DNA of 64,000 bases, taken from assembly GCF_029054785.1 (NCBI RefSeq), contig NZ_JAIDEN010000178.1:1-64000 (forward strand). Reading direction: 5' to 3'. Source of the DNA: Duncaniella sp. (GTDB taxonomy: Bacteria > Bacteroidota > Bacteroidia > Bacteroidales > Muribaculaceae). Below are positions 1 through 12,073 of this stretch, piece after piece (the stretch's first letter is position 1; every line of letters begins with the position of its first letter). The notes under the pieces were generated by a model that saw only the letters and a list, made by a program, of their open reading frames with translations, did no database searches and was not told the origin of the DNA. The position numbers and the translations under genes are program-made.

Positions 1-13
1 TATTTTACCACTG

Positions 14-62
14 TTAAGAAGGCACCATTGGAAGCTGATCGCTTCCAATGGTGCCTTCTTAA
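14..62. terminator. Long perfect hairpin at the window start
   Basis: Two perfectly complementary 22-base arms (14-35 and 41-62) enclose a 5-base loop. It lies just past the 3' end of the minus-strand C10 peptidase gene and could end that transcript, a plus-strand transcript arriving from outside the window, or both. Neither side has a clean T-run beyond the stem, so intrinsic termination is likely but not certain. Confidence 0.6.
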
Positions 63-108
63 TTATGCAAAGACGCAGACCGATTCAGCGGGGGCTGAAT
101 CTGCCGTC

Positions 109-2556
109 TTATTTTCTGATTATCTTCACTGCCTGAACCCCTGCGGCGGTCACTACTCTCGCTATATATAGCCCTGAGGGAAGTGCCGAAAGGTCAAGAC
201 GTGCAGTCGCGCCGTCAATCTCAGCCGGGGCGCCGGTCTGCTGTCCGCCGAAGCTGAAAAGATCGACACGGCGGATCTCTGCCAGAGCTGATATGAGAGT
301 GAAGTCAGCGGTAGGATTCGGCGATGCGCTGATCGCACCGGCACCGTCGGCTATCACTCCGGCAATGCCGCTGCGCTCGCCGACGGTGATTTTCTTGTAT
401 GTATCGGAAACCAGATCATAACCATAATAGATGCCGACATCAACTTTCTCGCCTGTGGCAAATCCGGTCAGAGAGCCTTTGATAACGACATCAGCCGTCT
501 GTCCGGCACTCAGAACTACTATCGGCGAGTTCAACTGCGCGTCGGCATACTGCGAACCTTCGCCGAAGAAAACCGCGAACAGATTGCCCGCAAGGTATCC
601 GGACTGACACGTCACAGTCATATTGATCACTACATTGTCAGGATCGACAGCATTGGCATTCCCGATTGTCCAGTTGGTGATCTTAAGTTTCGGTGTACCC
701 GGATTGGCCTTCACGGTAACGTCGATCATATCCGAGACAAGCTTGTAGGAAGATCCGGACTTGTAGCCCATAGCGAATTTATAGGAGCCTGCCGCCAATG
801 TCAGATTATTATCCGATGAGTCAACAAACCAGCTGCTGAAGTATTCAAACGGCTCGCCTGAGACAGAAAATTCCTGGTTCAGCTCTACACCGTGGCCCAG
901 AATCCGTCCCGACTGATTGAGCAGAAGTCCGTAGATCGGCATATTGGCCTCCATGTTTTCAGAGAATTTCGCTGTGCCTTTGGCCATGAAGGAATTGCTG
1001 ACATAAAGTGTCGGACCGACAGAAAGACCTGTGACGGTATAGTCTCCAATGGTCGGCGTTGTCACCGTGTATGACGATCCTGAGCGGGTCAGGATCACAT
1101 AGCCGGGCTGCGAGATCGAAGCCTGGAAGGGATGGACTGTGGAGCCGATCTTAAAAACCGGGTAGATCCTGTAAGATCCATTGGCAACCCCCAGGGTGGA
1201 CAGAGGGCATGACAGAGACGGATAATATAAGCCGGGGGAAAAGTCGGTGACATTATAACGGTTTACGGTTTTGATCTCCTTCCCATTAAGATCAGTGATG
1301 CGAAAACCGATAACTCCCGACACAGTGTTGATCGAGTAGTTGGCAAAGTCACCGTAAATCACAAGATTTGATCCGCTGATTTCACCTGAGACAACGCCGA
1401 TCGCGACAAATTTCACATCTGTGACAGTTGTCGACGATGTGGCCGGACGGATGCCGATCAGGACTTCCTGACCGCTGTTATAGCCTGCGGTGCTGCCGCC
1501 GGCTCCCTGCTGGTCAGGGTCGAGGGCATTGAGCAGGAAGTAACCGTCGCTCATTCCGGACCATCCCCAGTTGATGTGGAAATAGCCGTCAGGCTTATAG
1601 CCGTCGCATACAAAGCAGTGGCCACCCTCGCTGTTACTGCCGGAATAGAGAACCGGGCCGTCATTTTTCAGACTGTTGTAGACCAGGTCTTCCCAAGCGG
1701 CAAGCGTATAACTCTGGCGGACTTCGTTGCGGAGACCGCCGTCATAGCCGAAATATTTCACCAGCGCACCGCCTACGGCAGTCGAAGAAGCTCCTGAAGC
1801 ATACGGTCCGTAGTCCATCTTGACCGAATAGCCGCAGGCCTGCATGAGTTTAGCCACTGCATCGGCCTGGGCTACGGTGTACGATGAAGAATAGGACGGA
1901 AGCATATTGCCCCAGTCAAAGGCAAAATTCCTGAAGTCGGCTTTGAGGGTTCCCTGTCCCTCCCATTCATAGCTGAATACAGCCGAAGAAGATGCCTTTT
2001 CAGGCCAACGGTGGTATTTCATCACCTGAGCCATCGCAGTGGCCACACAACCGGTATAAGTCTCATAGCTCTTGCTACCCTCCTTATAGGCAGGACAGTA
2101 CTTGTTGTACGGCTCCCCCTGATCCCATTTGGTTCCCAGCAGTGGGCTGATGGGAGCACGGGACTCACGAACCACAGCCTGATAGGCTCCTGCGTTCTGA
2201 GCTGAAGCAGCACGGATCTGAGCACTGTACTCGTCGAGCCACCAGCGCATGGCGGGCGACATGTTTTCAGGGTCGAAAGAGCCTGAGTCGCTGTAACCGA
2301 GAATCGGCGCGGCCACATCGTCAGCCGAGACAATCAGATAGCCAGATGTATCATTCTGAGTGAACACATAAAGAGACGGCGACTGGGCCTCGCCAACTGT
2401 CATCACAGGGGTCGGGACGGCATGGCCGCGGCTTGTGCCTGAAGCCTGCGGAAGATTTGCGGCACGGGCGAATGCCTCGGCAGGAGTGAGAGTCCTGGCA
2501 TCGGCCGATGCTGCGGCTACGGCAGCAATGGCGAGTAGCAATAGAGATCTTTTCAT
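109..2556 (-). CDS. C10 family (streptopain-like) secreted cysteine peptidase with C-terminal sorting tail
   Basis: A 815-residue exported peptidase. An Ala/Leu-rich signal peptide covers residues 1-20, followed by an inhibitory propeptide region to about 135. The C10 catalytic domain follows, with the nucleophile Cys170 in a YTGCVATAMAQVMKYHRW motif, His313 in GGHCFVCDGY and the Trp-rich NWGWSG strand after it. About 370 residues of beta-rich, Ig-like sequence come next. The last 75 residues (SPNPT start, then LPSGLYIARV, ending VKIIRK) resemble a type A type IX secretion tail. Streptopain, prevotella interpain and periodontain belong to this family. It follows the GH97 gene by 48 bp on the same strand and may share its promoter. 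The physiological substrate cannot be read from sequence. Confidence 0.93.
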   Translation of the reverse strand: MKRSLLLLAIAAVAAASADARTLTPAEAFARAANLPQASGTSRGHAVPTPVMTVGEAQSPSLYVFTQNDTSGYLIVSADDVAAPILGYSDSGSFDPENMSPAMRWWLDEYSAQIRAASAQNAGAYQAVVRESRAPISPLLGTKWDQGEPYNKYCPAYKEGSKSYETYTGCVATAMAQVMKYHRWPEKASSSAVFSYEWEGQGTLKADFRNFAFDWGNMLPSYSSSYTVAQADAVAKLMQACGYSVKMDYGPYASGASSTAVGGALVKYFGYDGGLRNEVRQSYTLAAWEDLVYNSLKNDGPVLYSGSNSEGGHCFVCDGYKPDGYFHINWGWSGMSDGYFLLNALDPDQQGAGGSTAGYNSGQEVLIGIRPATSSTTVTDVKFVAIGVVSGEISGSNLVIYGDFANYSINTVSGVIGFRITDLNGKEIKTVNRYNVTDFSPGLYYPSLSCPLSTLGVANGSYRIYPVFKIGSTVHPFQASISQPGYVILTRSGSSYTVTTPTIGDYTVTGLSVGPTLYVSNSFMAKGTAKFSENMEANMPIYGLLLNQSGRILGHGVELNQEFSVSGEPFEYFSSWFVDSSDNNLTLAAGSYKFAMGYKSGSSYKLVSDMIDVTVKANPGTPKLKITNWTIGNANAVDPDNVVINMTVTCQSGYLAGNLFAVFFGEGSQYADAQLNSPIVVLSAGQTADVVIKGSLTGFATGEKVDVGIYYGYDLVSDTYKKITVGERSGIAGVIADGAGAISASPNPTADFTLISALAEIRRVDLFSFGGQQTGAPAEIDGATARLDLSALPSGLYIARVVTAAGVQAVKIIRK

Positions 2557-2604
2557 TACTTATATGGTATATTTGGCAATTGACGGCTTCAGGCAAGCCG
2601 GAAG

Positions 2605-4929
<2,325 letters not shown>

Positions 4930-5844
4930 TCAGAATATGGATTCACTGGTGTAGGTGGTCAGCAGCTCAAGGGCTTTCATGCCCATGACGGAGTTGCCTT
5001 TTTCGTTGAGACGGGGACTCCACGTAGCAACCGCATAGCGTCCGGGGTAGACAGCGGCTATGCCTCCGCCGACACCGCTTTTGCCCGGCAGTCCGACAAG
5101 ATAGGAATATTCGCCGGCATCGTTGTAGAACCCGCAGGTCTGCATGATGGCATTGATCCGTTTGACCTGCGAATAGGTCAGCCTGACGCTGCCGAATGAA
5201 AATTCCTTTTTGCGGTCGGCAAAGGGGAGGAAGGCACGCGCCAGCTGACGGCAGTCCATCTCGACCGAACATTGCATGAAATAGAAGTGAAGTACATCCT
5301 CGATATCGTTGGTCAGATTGCCGTAATATTTGAGCATGTTGGCTATGGCGGCGTTGAGATAGCCCGTGACACGCTCGGAATCTGCAACCTCCCGGTTATA
5401 GTCAACGGTGGGATCTCCGGATATAAGCCTCACAAATTCAAGATAGTCAGCCTCCGGATTTTCAAGTTCTGACAGCAAAACGTCGGCCACCACGATAGCA
5501 CCGGCATTGATGAACGGATTGCGCGGAATCCCATGATCGAGTTCAAGCTGGATCAGAGAATTGAAAGCCGATCCTGAAGGCTCCTTGTCGACCCTCTGCC
5601 AGAGAGCTTCGCCTCTCAGCGACAACGCCATTGTCAGCGAGAAAACCTTCGTGACACTCTGGATTGAAAAACGCTCGCCGACATCGCCGAGTTCGGCTTC
5701 CTCTCCACCGGCAGTGAGCAGGCAGATGCCGAAACGGTCGGGGTTGACTCTCGCAAGAGCCGGAATATATGAGGCCTGCCGTCCGACAGCGCGCAATGGG
5801 GCCACTTCAGCAGCAATCTCCGATAAGATGCGATTATAATTCAT
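4930..5844 (-). CDS. glsA: Glutaminase
   Basis: Hydrolyses L-glutamine to glutamate and ammonia in the cytosol. The 304-residue length and the serine-dependent, beta-lactamase-like fold motifs match bacterial GlsA: Ser63 and Lys66 in QSVTK form the SxxK pair, NPFINAGAI lies near residue 110, and the C-terminal SGVGGGIAAVYPG and GNSVMGMKAL blocks are intact. There is no signal peptide. It is divergent from ruvX across a 54-bp gap holding both promoters. In gut bacteria glutaminases are linked to nitrogen supply and acid tolerance, but nothing here indicates which applies. Confidence 0.95.
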   Translation of the reverse strand: MNYNRILSEIAAEVAPLRAVGRQASYIPALARVNPDRFGICLLTAGGEEAELGDVGERFSIQSVTKVFSLTMALSLRGEALWQRVDKEPSGSAFNSLIQLELDHGIPRNPFINAGAIVVADVLLSELENPEADYLEFVRLISGDPTVDYNREVADSERVTGYLNAAIANMLKYYGNLTNDIEDVLHFYFMQCSVEMDCRQLARAFLPFADRKKEFSFGSVRLTYSQVKRINAIMQTCGFYNDAGEYSYLVGLPGKSGVGGGIAAVYPGRYAVATWSPRLNEKGNSVMGMKALELLTTYTSESIF

Positions 5845-5863
5845 GGTTCTTAAATTTGTGGTG

Positions 5864-5871
5864 CAAATGTA
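5864..5871 (-). promoter_or_regulatory. -7 box of the glutaminase promoter
   Basis: TACATTTG on the minus strand fits TAnnTTTG. No good -33 element is seen at the expected distance. It lies only 11 bp from the oppositely directed ruvX -7 box, so the two promoters overlap and probably compete. Confidence 0.5.
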
Positions 5872-5882
5872 AATATTTTTAC

Positions 5883-5890
5883 TATCTTTG
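5883..5890 (+). promoter_or_regulatory. -7 box of the ruvX promoter
   Basis: TATCTTTG ends eight bases before the ruvX ATG at 5899. The start of transcription would fall at or within a few bases of the start codon, giving an almost leaderless mRNA. A TTTG at 5855-5858 is a possible -33 element with a longer than usual 24-bp spacer. Confidence 0.55.
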
Positions 5891-5898
5891 CAGGCATT

Positions 5899-6315
5899 AT
5901 GGGACGATTACTTGCTATCGACTATGGCCGCAAACGCTGCGGACTGGCTGTGACCGATGTGTTGCAGATCGTGGCAACGGCGCTTGACACTGTGCCGTCA
6001 GCCGGGCTGATCCCATATCTGAAGGCCTATATCGGGCGCGAGCCTATCGATGAGATCATTGTCGGCCTTCCCAAGACTCTCAGCGGCGAACCCTCGGAAT
6101 CAATGCGTTACATCACTCCGGCCATCAACCGCCTGCGAAAGGAAATCCCCGGAGTAGAGATCAAATTTTTCGACGAGCGCTTCACCTCCACCCTGGCCCA
6201 CCGCGCGATGCTTGATGCCGGAGTGAAAAAGAGTGACCGCCGTGACAAAGGGGCGATCGACCGCATGGCTGCCGTCATCATCCTCAACGGCTATCTCGAA
6301 TCAAAGCGACTCTGA
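5899..6315 (+). CDS. ruvX: Putative pre-16S rRNA nuclease / Holliday junction resolvase-like protein YqgF
   Basis: A 138-residue RNase H-fold protein of the YqgF/RuvX family. Family members process the 5' end of 16S rRNA and have been proposed to resolve recombination junctions. Features seen are the first catalytic Asp8 in LLAIDYGRKRCGLAVTD, the DEIIVGLPKTLSGEPSE block around residue 55, FDERFTS near residue 93 with the conserved acidic residue, and DRMAAVIIL at the end. The length is normal. It is followed 138 bp later by def, a common pairing of translation-related genes, though the gap suggests def may have its own promoter. Confidence 0.93.
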   Translation: MGRLLAIDYGRKRCGLAVTDVLQIVATALDTVPSAGLIPYLKAYIGREPIDEIIVGLPKTLSGEPSESMRYITPAINRLRKEIPGVEIKFFDERFTSTLAHRAMLDAGVKKSDRRDKGAIDRMAAVIILNGYLESKRL

Positions 6316-6453
6316 ACCTGCAACGAGCCATGTCTGAACTAATTGGTTGCTGAAAACATCCGAAATTGTTAAAAGACAATTGTTAAAAAACGGAGATTTC
6401 CGCGCTCCTGAAATCAAGATTCAACGAAACAAGAAACTGAATATACCAAAGAA

Positions 6454-7017
6454 ATGCGTTTACCCGTCTATCTTTACGGCCATCCTGTGCTCCGCAAGAC
6501 CGCGGCGCCGGTAGGCCAAGACTATCCTGAGCTGAAAGAGCTCGTGGAAAACATGTTCACCACCATGTATGCAAGCGAAGGCGTAGGCCTCGCGGCGCCC
6601 CAGATCGGACGCTCGGACAGAATCGTGGTGATCGACGCCGATCCTGTCAAAGACTCTTTCCCCGAATGCGAGGGCCGCAAATTCGTGCTCATCAACCCTG
6701 AGGTCGAAGTGCTCGACGGCGAAGCAGTCAGCCGCGGCGAGGGCTGTCTGAGCCTGCCGGGACTCTCGGAAAACGTCAGCCGTGTGGAAAACATCCGCCT
6801 GCGCTGGGTCGACGAGAATTTCGAGCCCCACGAAGAAGTGATCACCGGCTTCCTGGCCCGCATCGTCCAGCACGAGTGCGACCACCTCGAAGGCAAGCTC
6901 TACATCGACCACATCTCAATGATCCGCAAGCAGCTGATCAAAGGGAAACTCAACAACATCATCGCCGGAAAAATCCGCTGTGACTATCCCGCGAAATGCG
7001 CCCCAAGAAAGCGCTGA
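6454..7017 (+). CDS. def: Peptide deformylase
   Basis: Removes the formyl group from the initiator methionine of nascent proteins. All three family motifs are present in order: [10 protein letters not shown] (residues 43-52), EGCLSLPG with the metal ligand Cys98, and QHECDHLEG with His140, Glu141 and His144 (the HExxH motif). The 187-residue length is typical. The short C-terminal extension ends CAPRKR and is basic. The gene lies 72 bp before ettA in the same direction, and the three housekeeping genes here probably form a loose translation cluster. Confidence 0.97.
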   Translation: MRLPVYLYGHPVLRKTAAPVGQDYPELKELVENMFTTMYASEGVGLAAPQIGRSDRIVVIDADPVKDSFPECEGRKFVLINPEVEVLDGEAVSRGEGCLSLPGLSENVSRVENIRLRWVDENFEPHEEVITGFLARIVQHECDHLEGKLYIDHISMIRKQLIKGKLNNIIAGKIRCDYPAKCAPRKR

Positions 7018-7089
7018 CCGAAGAGGCCGTCCGCGTTCCCATTATCACATTTTTAATACGAAAAGCTACTTATCAACAACCATCCAATC

Positions 7090-8775
7090 ATGGCTGACGA
7101 CAAAAAAGTAATATTCTCGATGGTAGGAGTCTCAAAGACCTACCCTCCCCAGAAACAGGTGTTGAAAAACATCTATCTTTCCTTCTTCTACGGCGCCAAG
7201 ATCGGCATCATCGGTCTGAACGGTTCCGGTAAGTCATCACTGCTGAAAATCATCGCCGGCATCGACAAGAGCTATCAGGGCGAAGTGGTGTTCTCTCCCG
7301 GCTATTCCGTGGGCTATCTCGAACAGGACCCTCAGCTCGACCCCGAAAAGACGGTCATTGAAGTTGTCCGCGAGGGTGTGCAGCCGATCATGGACCTGCT
7401 CGCCGAGTTCGACAAGGTCAATGAATCGTTCGGCGACCCCGACGTGCTGGAAGATCCTGACAAGATGGATGCCCTTCTCGCCCGCCAGGCCGAACTTCAG
7501 GACAAACTCGACGCCGCCGACGCCTGGAACATCGACTCCAAGCTCGAACGTGCGATGGATGCCCTCCAGTGCCCACCCGATGACCAGAATGTGACCACTC
7601 TTTCCGGAGGCGAACGCCGCCGTGTGGCTCTCTGCCGTCTGCTGCTCCAGCAGCCCGACATCCTGCTGCTCGACGAGCCTACCAACCACCTCGACGCCGA
7701 GTCGATCGACTGGCTCGAACAGCATCTCCAGCAGTATCCGGGCACAGTGATCGCCATCACCCACGACCGCTACTTCCTTGACCACGTGGCCGGATGGATC
7801 CTCGAACTCGACCGCGGCGAGGGAATTCCCTGGAAAGGAAACTACTCGTCATGGCTCGACCAGAAGACCAAACGCATGGCTCAGGAAGAAAAGCAGGCAA
7901 GCAAGCGCCGCAAGACTCTCGAACGCGAGCTGGAATGGGTGCGCATGGCACCGAAAGCGCGTCAGGCCAAGGGCAAGGCCCGTCTGTCGAGCTACGACCG
8001 CCTGCTCAACGAAGACCAGAAGGAAAGAGAAGAACGCCTTGAGATCTTCATCCCCAACGGACCCCGTCTGGGCAGCAAGGTCATCGACGTGCAGGGCTTC
8101 TCGAAAGCCTTCGGCAAGAAGCAGCTTTTCAAGGATCTCAGCTTCTCGCTTCCCCAGGGAGGCATTGTCGGAGTGATCGGTCCCAACGGCGCCGGCAAGA
8201 CCACCCTCTTCCGCCTGATCATGGGCCAGGAGACTCCTGATGCCGGATCATTCGAAGTCGGCGAAACCGTGAAGATCGCCTATGTCGACCAGACCCACCA
8301 CGATCTGCTGCCCGAAAAGAGCGTCTATGAAGTGATCTCGCAGGGTGTCGAGAGCTTCCGTATGGGAGGCCGCGACGTCAACGCCCGCGCCTATCTCTCA
8401 CGCTTCAACTTCACCGGCGCCGACCAGGAAAAGAAGATCGGAGTGCTCTCCGGCGGCGAACGCAACCGTCTGCACCTGGCGATGGCCCTGAAAGAGGAAG
8501 GCAACGTGATCCTGCTCGACGAACCTACCAACGACATCGACGTCAACACCCTGCGCGCGCTCGAAGAAGGTCTTGAGGACTTTGCTGGCTGTGCCGTTGT
8601 CGTCAGCCACGACCGCTGGTTCCTCGACCGCATCTGCACCCACATCCTCTCGTTTGAAGGAGACGGCAATGTCATCTTCTATGAAGGTTCCTACTCTGAC
8701 TACGAAGAGTTCAAAAAAGCCCACAACGATGGCAAAGAACCGCCACGCCGCCGCTACCGCAAACTTATGGAATAA
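7090..8775 (+). CDS. ettA: Energy-dependent translational throttle protein EttA (ABC-F ATPase)
   Basis: A cytosolic ABC-F ATPase that binds the ribosomal E site and gates entry into elongation according to ATP/ADP level. The 561 residues hold two nucleotide-binding domains. The first has Walker A GLNGSGKSS (42-50), signature LSGGE (171-175) and Walker B with DEPTNH (195-200). The second has GPNGAGKTT (364-372), LSGGE (453-457) and DEPTND (477-482). The basic linker, about 255-320, contains the ribosome-contacting P-site tRNA interaction motif. The N-terminus (SKTYPPQKQVLKNIYLSFF) is very close to characterised EttA. There are no membrane segments, so it is not a transporter. A SusC gene starts only 19 bp downstream. 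Confidence 0.95.
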   Translation: MADDKKVIFSMVGVSKTYPPQKQVLKNIYLSFFYGAKIGIIGLNGSGKSSLLKIIAGIDKSYQGEVVFSPGYSVGYLEQDPQLDPEKTVIEVVREGVQPIMDLLAEFDKVNESFGDPDVLEDPDKMDALLARQAELQDKLDAADAWNIDSKLERAMDALQCPPDDQNVTTLSGGERRRVALCRLLLQQPDILLLDEPTNHLDAESIDWLEQHLQQYPGTVIAITHDRYFLDHVAGWILELDRGEGIPWKGNYSSWLDQKTKRMAQEEKQASKRRKTLERELEWVRMAPKARQAKGKARLSSYDRLLNEDQKEREERLEIFIPNGPRLGSKVIDVQGFSKAFGKKQLFKDLSFSLPQGGIVGVIGPNGAGKTTLFRLIMGQETPDAGSFEVGETVKIAYVDQTHHDLLPEKSVYEVISQGVESFRMGGRDVNARAYLSRFNFTGADQEKKIGVLSGGERNRLHLAMALKEEGNVILLDEPTNDIDVNTLRALEEGLEDFAGCAVVVSHDRWFLDRICTHILSFEGDGNVIFYEGSYSDYEEFKKAHNDGKEPPRRRYRKLME

Positions 8776-8794
8776 CCACTTATCACTCAGTTTT

Positions 8795-11700
8795 ATGTTC
8801 AATTCAAACAATACTTTCTTTCCTGCATGGAATTCCGTGATACGTAACGCGCTATGTATCATGGCAATACTTTTAGGGGGGGTGATTCCAGCCTATGCTC
8901 AGGCATCCTCAGGCACAGCTGAAGCCAAAGGCATCGTAGCCGATGTCGACGGCGAACCTCTCCCCGGCGTAACAGTCACTCAGACCGGATCCAACAATGT
9001 GGTTGTGACCGACATCGACGGTGCATATCTGATCAAGGTCCCCTCCGGCAGCATCATTGAATTCACCTACATCGGCAAGAATCCGGCAAAGGTGACAGTC
9101 AGCAAATCGGGGACATATAATGTGACCCTCTACGACAACGAGACCATGCTCGACGAAGTGATGGTCACCGGTTATTCCTCAATCTCAAAAGCCCAGTCGA
9201 CAGGCTCCTTCCAGAAAATTTCAGGAGAGAGCCTTCAACTGCGGCGCATGGACAATCTTGAGGACATCCTTGAAGGCAATATCGCAGGCTATGTCGACGG
9301 CAAGATCCGCGGTATCACCACAATGAACGCCATCGCCAACCCGCTTGTGGTCATCGACGGATTTCCGGTTGAAAACACCTCGATGAACCGCGTAGGCTCG
9401 ACCACCGAAAACATGCCCGACCTCAACCCGGAGGATATCGAGAGCGTTACGGTGCTGAAAGATGCCGCCGCAGCTTCAATCTACGGTGCGCGAGCCGCCA
9501 ACGGCGTCATCGTCATCACTACAAAGAAAGCCCAGCAGGGCCGTGAGATCAGCTTCTCGGCCACGCTCACCACGCAGAAATACTCCGATTATGTCAGCAA
9601 CCGCACCAATGCAGCCGATGTGATCGCACTGGAACGCGCCTGGGCTGCCCAGTATCCCGAACTGCTTGCCGGAGGTGCCTCCGCCGCCAAGGTGGCCGAC
9701 GACCTGCGTCTCGGCGCAGTGCCGAGCATGGGTGTCAACACGCTGCTTGACATGTACACCGGCGCCATTTCCATGGACGAGGGCAATGCTCGCCTCAATT
9801 CGCTCGCCTCACTCGGCTACAACTATTATGACCAGGTGAAGGAATACGGCAAGCGCAACCCCTTCCACCAGCAGTACAACCTGCGTGTGGCCCAGTCATC
9901 CGACCGCAACAGCTTCAACGCTTCGGCCACATACTGGAAACACAACTATGAAGATGTCAACCACGGCGACCACTCGCTCGGCATCAACATCACCGACCAG
10001 ATGAAGCTCGCCAGCTGGCTTACAGCCGACATCGGCGCCTACATCAAATATGGCCGCGAAAATCTCCAGAAATACGACCTGCTCAATCCCGGCTTCAACT
10101 TCCTTCCATACGACGGACTCGTTGCAAACGACGGCTCTTACATCGCCGCTCCCTCACCAAGCAACGCCTCACGCCGCGAGACAATCGCTCAGAACGGCAT
10201 GGTGCCTGAAGTTCTTGTCCCGATGGACGAACTCGGCTACGGAGTCTCAAAGGCCAAGAGCCTCGACACCCGCATGTTTGCAAAGCTGAGATTCAACCTC
10301 ACATCATGGCTCACCTATGACGCGCAGTTCCAGTACGAAACCGGCAACACTGACACCGATTATCTCCAGAAGCGCAACAGCTACAATGTGACCAGCCTTC
10401 TGAACAACTTTGTCACCAGAGACTCCTATTCCGGAAAGCTGCTCTACAATCTTCCCGAAGGGGACATGATGTACCGCACATCAATGAAATCGCGCGGCTA
10501 TGACTTCCGCCATCAGCTCAACTTCAACTATCGTCTGAACGATCTCCACAACCTGCTCGTGTTCATCGGTCAGGAAGTGCGTGAAAACCGCATCACCTAT
10601 ACCGACAACACCTACTTCGGCTATGATCCCGAACTGCTCACCTGGCAGCCCTTCAACCAGAAAACCCTCGCCTATATGTCGGGCATTCTCGGCGCCGCAC
10701 AGCTCAACATGTCCAACATGGAGTCGATGCACGAGATCACCAACCGCTTCGTGTCGTTCTACGGAAATGCCTCCTACTCTCTGGCCGACAAGTACAACAT
10801 CACCGGAAGCCTCCGCTGGGACCGTTCGAACCTCTGGGGCACCAGCTCCAAATATCAGAACAAACCCATCTGGTCAGTCGGCGCAAGCTGGAACATGAAC
10901 CGCGAAGCCTTCCTCAGCCAGCTGTGGTGGATGAACAACCTTCAGCTCCGCGCTTCCTACGGTATCGGAGGTAACATCGGCCGTAACACGGCTCCATATC
11001 TCACCGCGCAATATCTTTCAGGCGCATTCGGCACAGTCGGCATGGTCATCGCTCCCCCAAACAAGGATATCCGCTGGGAGAAAACCCGCACAATCAACGT
11101 CGGTGTAGACTTCGACCTTCTGCGCAACCGCCTGTGGGGTAGCATCGATTACTACCACAAGAAGAGTACCGACCTGCTTGCCCTCATCAACGGCTCGCCA
11201 ACCCAGGGCTTCGGCTTCAACACGCTGACCACCAACAACGGCGCCATGAACAACCAGGGCTTCGAACTCAGACTGTCAGGCCAGATCATCCGCAACAAGA
11301 ATCTCACCTGGACATCCACTCTGCTCTATGCGCTCAACCACAACAAGGTCAAGAGCATCTCAATCGAACCTACCCTCTACAATTCGCGACTCACATTCCC
11401 CACATCCTATCCCACAGTCGGCAACCCCTACAACGGCATTTATGCCTACCGCTGGGCAGGCGTAAGCCCTGATGGCGAACCTCAGATCTATGACGCCGAA
11501 GGAAACGTGACCACCGAGGATATCCGCGACGTGGACGCCATCGTCTACTGCGGAACAACAGTACCTCCGCACAGCGGTTCGTTCTCCAACGTGGTGAAGT
11601 GGAAAGACTTCGAATTCTCGGCAATGATCACCTTCGCTTTCGGTCATAAACTGCGCGACACCCTTACTCCGAACATCTCGATGACATCCGGCCGAATCAC

Positions 11701-12052
11701 ATCCACAAGCAAGGACATCATGAAGGCCTGGACCAAACCGGGCGACGAAGCACACACCGATGTGCCCCGCCTGCTTTTCTCCAACAATACTGACAATTAC
11801 AACTCCTACCGCAGCTCGCTTTACAGCTACTCCGACCTGTTCATCTACGATGCGTCAAACATCCGCATCCGTGACATCGGCGTATCCTACATCCTGCCTT
11901 CACAGCTCAGCCGCAAAGCTGCTTTCAAACTTGTGAAGTTCAGAGTGTCGGTAGAGAACGTGGCCACAATCGCCATGGACAGCAAGGCCCACTACCTGCT
12001 CGGCGGCAAGGAGAACCCCAACTTCGTATTCAGCCTCAACCTCGGCTTATAA
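8795..12052 (+). CDS. SusC-family TonB-dependent outer-membrane transporter
   Basis: A 1085-residue outer-membrane barrel that imports a ligand captured by its SusD partner. In order: a signal peptide to about residue 38 ending PAYAQA, a carboxypeptidase-regulatory-like domain (KGIVADVDGEPLPGVTV, about 45-120), a plug domain with the LDEVMVTGYS block and the DIESVTVLKDAAAASIYGAR motif, then a 22-strand barrel ending in NFVFSLNLGL. The plug's usual VQIRG motif is altered here (VDGKIRGITTMN). The frame stays open upstream into ettA, but the signal peptide fixes the start at 8795. It sits 19 bp behind ettA, has its own SusD, and no glycan enzyme is beside it, so the ligand is unknown. Confidence 0.93.
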   Translation: MFNSNNTFFPAWNSVIRNALCIMAILLGGVIPAYAQASSGTAEAKGIVADVDGEPLPGVTVTQTGSNNVVVTDIDGAYLIKVPSGSIIEFTYIGKNPAKVTVSKSGTYNVTLYDNETMLDEVMVTGYSSISKAQSTGSFQKISGESLQLRRMDNLEDILEGNIAGYVDGKIRGITTMNAIANPLVVIDGFPVENTSMNRVGSTTENMPDLNPEDIESVTVLKDAAAASIYGARAANGVIVITTKKAQQGREISFSATLTTQKYSDYVSNRTNAADVIALERAWAAQYPELLAGGASAAKVADDLRLGAVPSMGVNTLLDMYTGAISMDEGNARLNSLASLGYNYYDQVKEYGKRNPFHQQYNLRVAQSSDRNSFNASATYWKHNYEDVNHGDHSLGINITDQMKLASWLTADIGAYIKYGRENLQKYDLLNPGFNFLPYDGLVANDGSYIAAPSPSNASRRETIAQNGMVPEVLVPMDELGYGVSKAKSLDTRMFAKLRFNLTSWLTYDAQFQYETGNTDTDYLQKRNSYNVTSLLNNFVTRDSYSGKLLYNLPEGDMMYRTSMKSRGYDFRHQLNFNYRLNDLHNLLVFIGQEVRENRITYTDNTYFGYDPELLTWQPFNQKTLAYMSGILGAAQLNMSNMESMHEITNRFVSFYGNASYSLADKYNITGSLRWDRSNLWGTSSKYQNKPIWSVGASWNMNREAFLSQLWWMNNLQLRASYGIGGNIGRNTAPYLTAQYLSGAFGTVGMVIAPPNKDIRWEKTRTINVGVDFDLLRNRLWGSIDYYHKKSTDLLALINGSPTQGFGFNTLTTNNGAMNNQGFELRLSGQIIRNKNLTWTSTLLYALNHNKVKSISIEPTLYNSRLTFPTSYPTVGNPYNGIYAYRWAGVSPDGEPQIYDAEGNVTTEDIRDVDAIVYCGTTVPPHSGSFSNVVKWKDFEFSAMITFAFGHKLRDTLTPNISMTSGRITSTSKDIMKAWTKPGDEAHTDVPRLLFSNNTDNYNSYRSSLYSYSDLFIYDASNIRIRDIGVSYILPSQLSRKAAFKLVKFRVSVENVATIAMDSKAHYLLGGKENPNFVFSLNLGL

Positions 12053-12073
12053 ACGCCTAATCTCTCAATCACA

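Noticed and set aside
8573..8794. Extension of the first SusC protein into ettA by 74 residues
   Set aside because: It overlaps ettA in another frame, and the extension is a Ser/Thr-rich shadow; the signal peptide starts at 8795.
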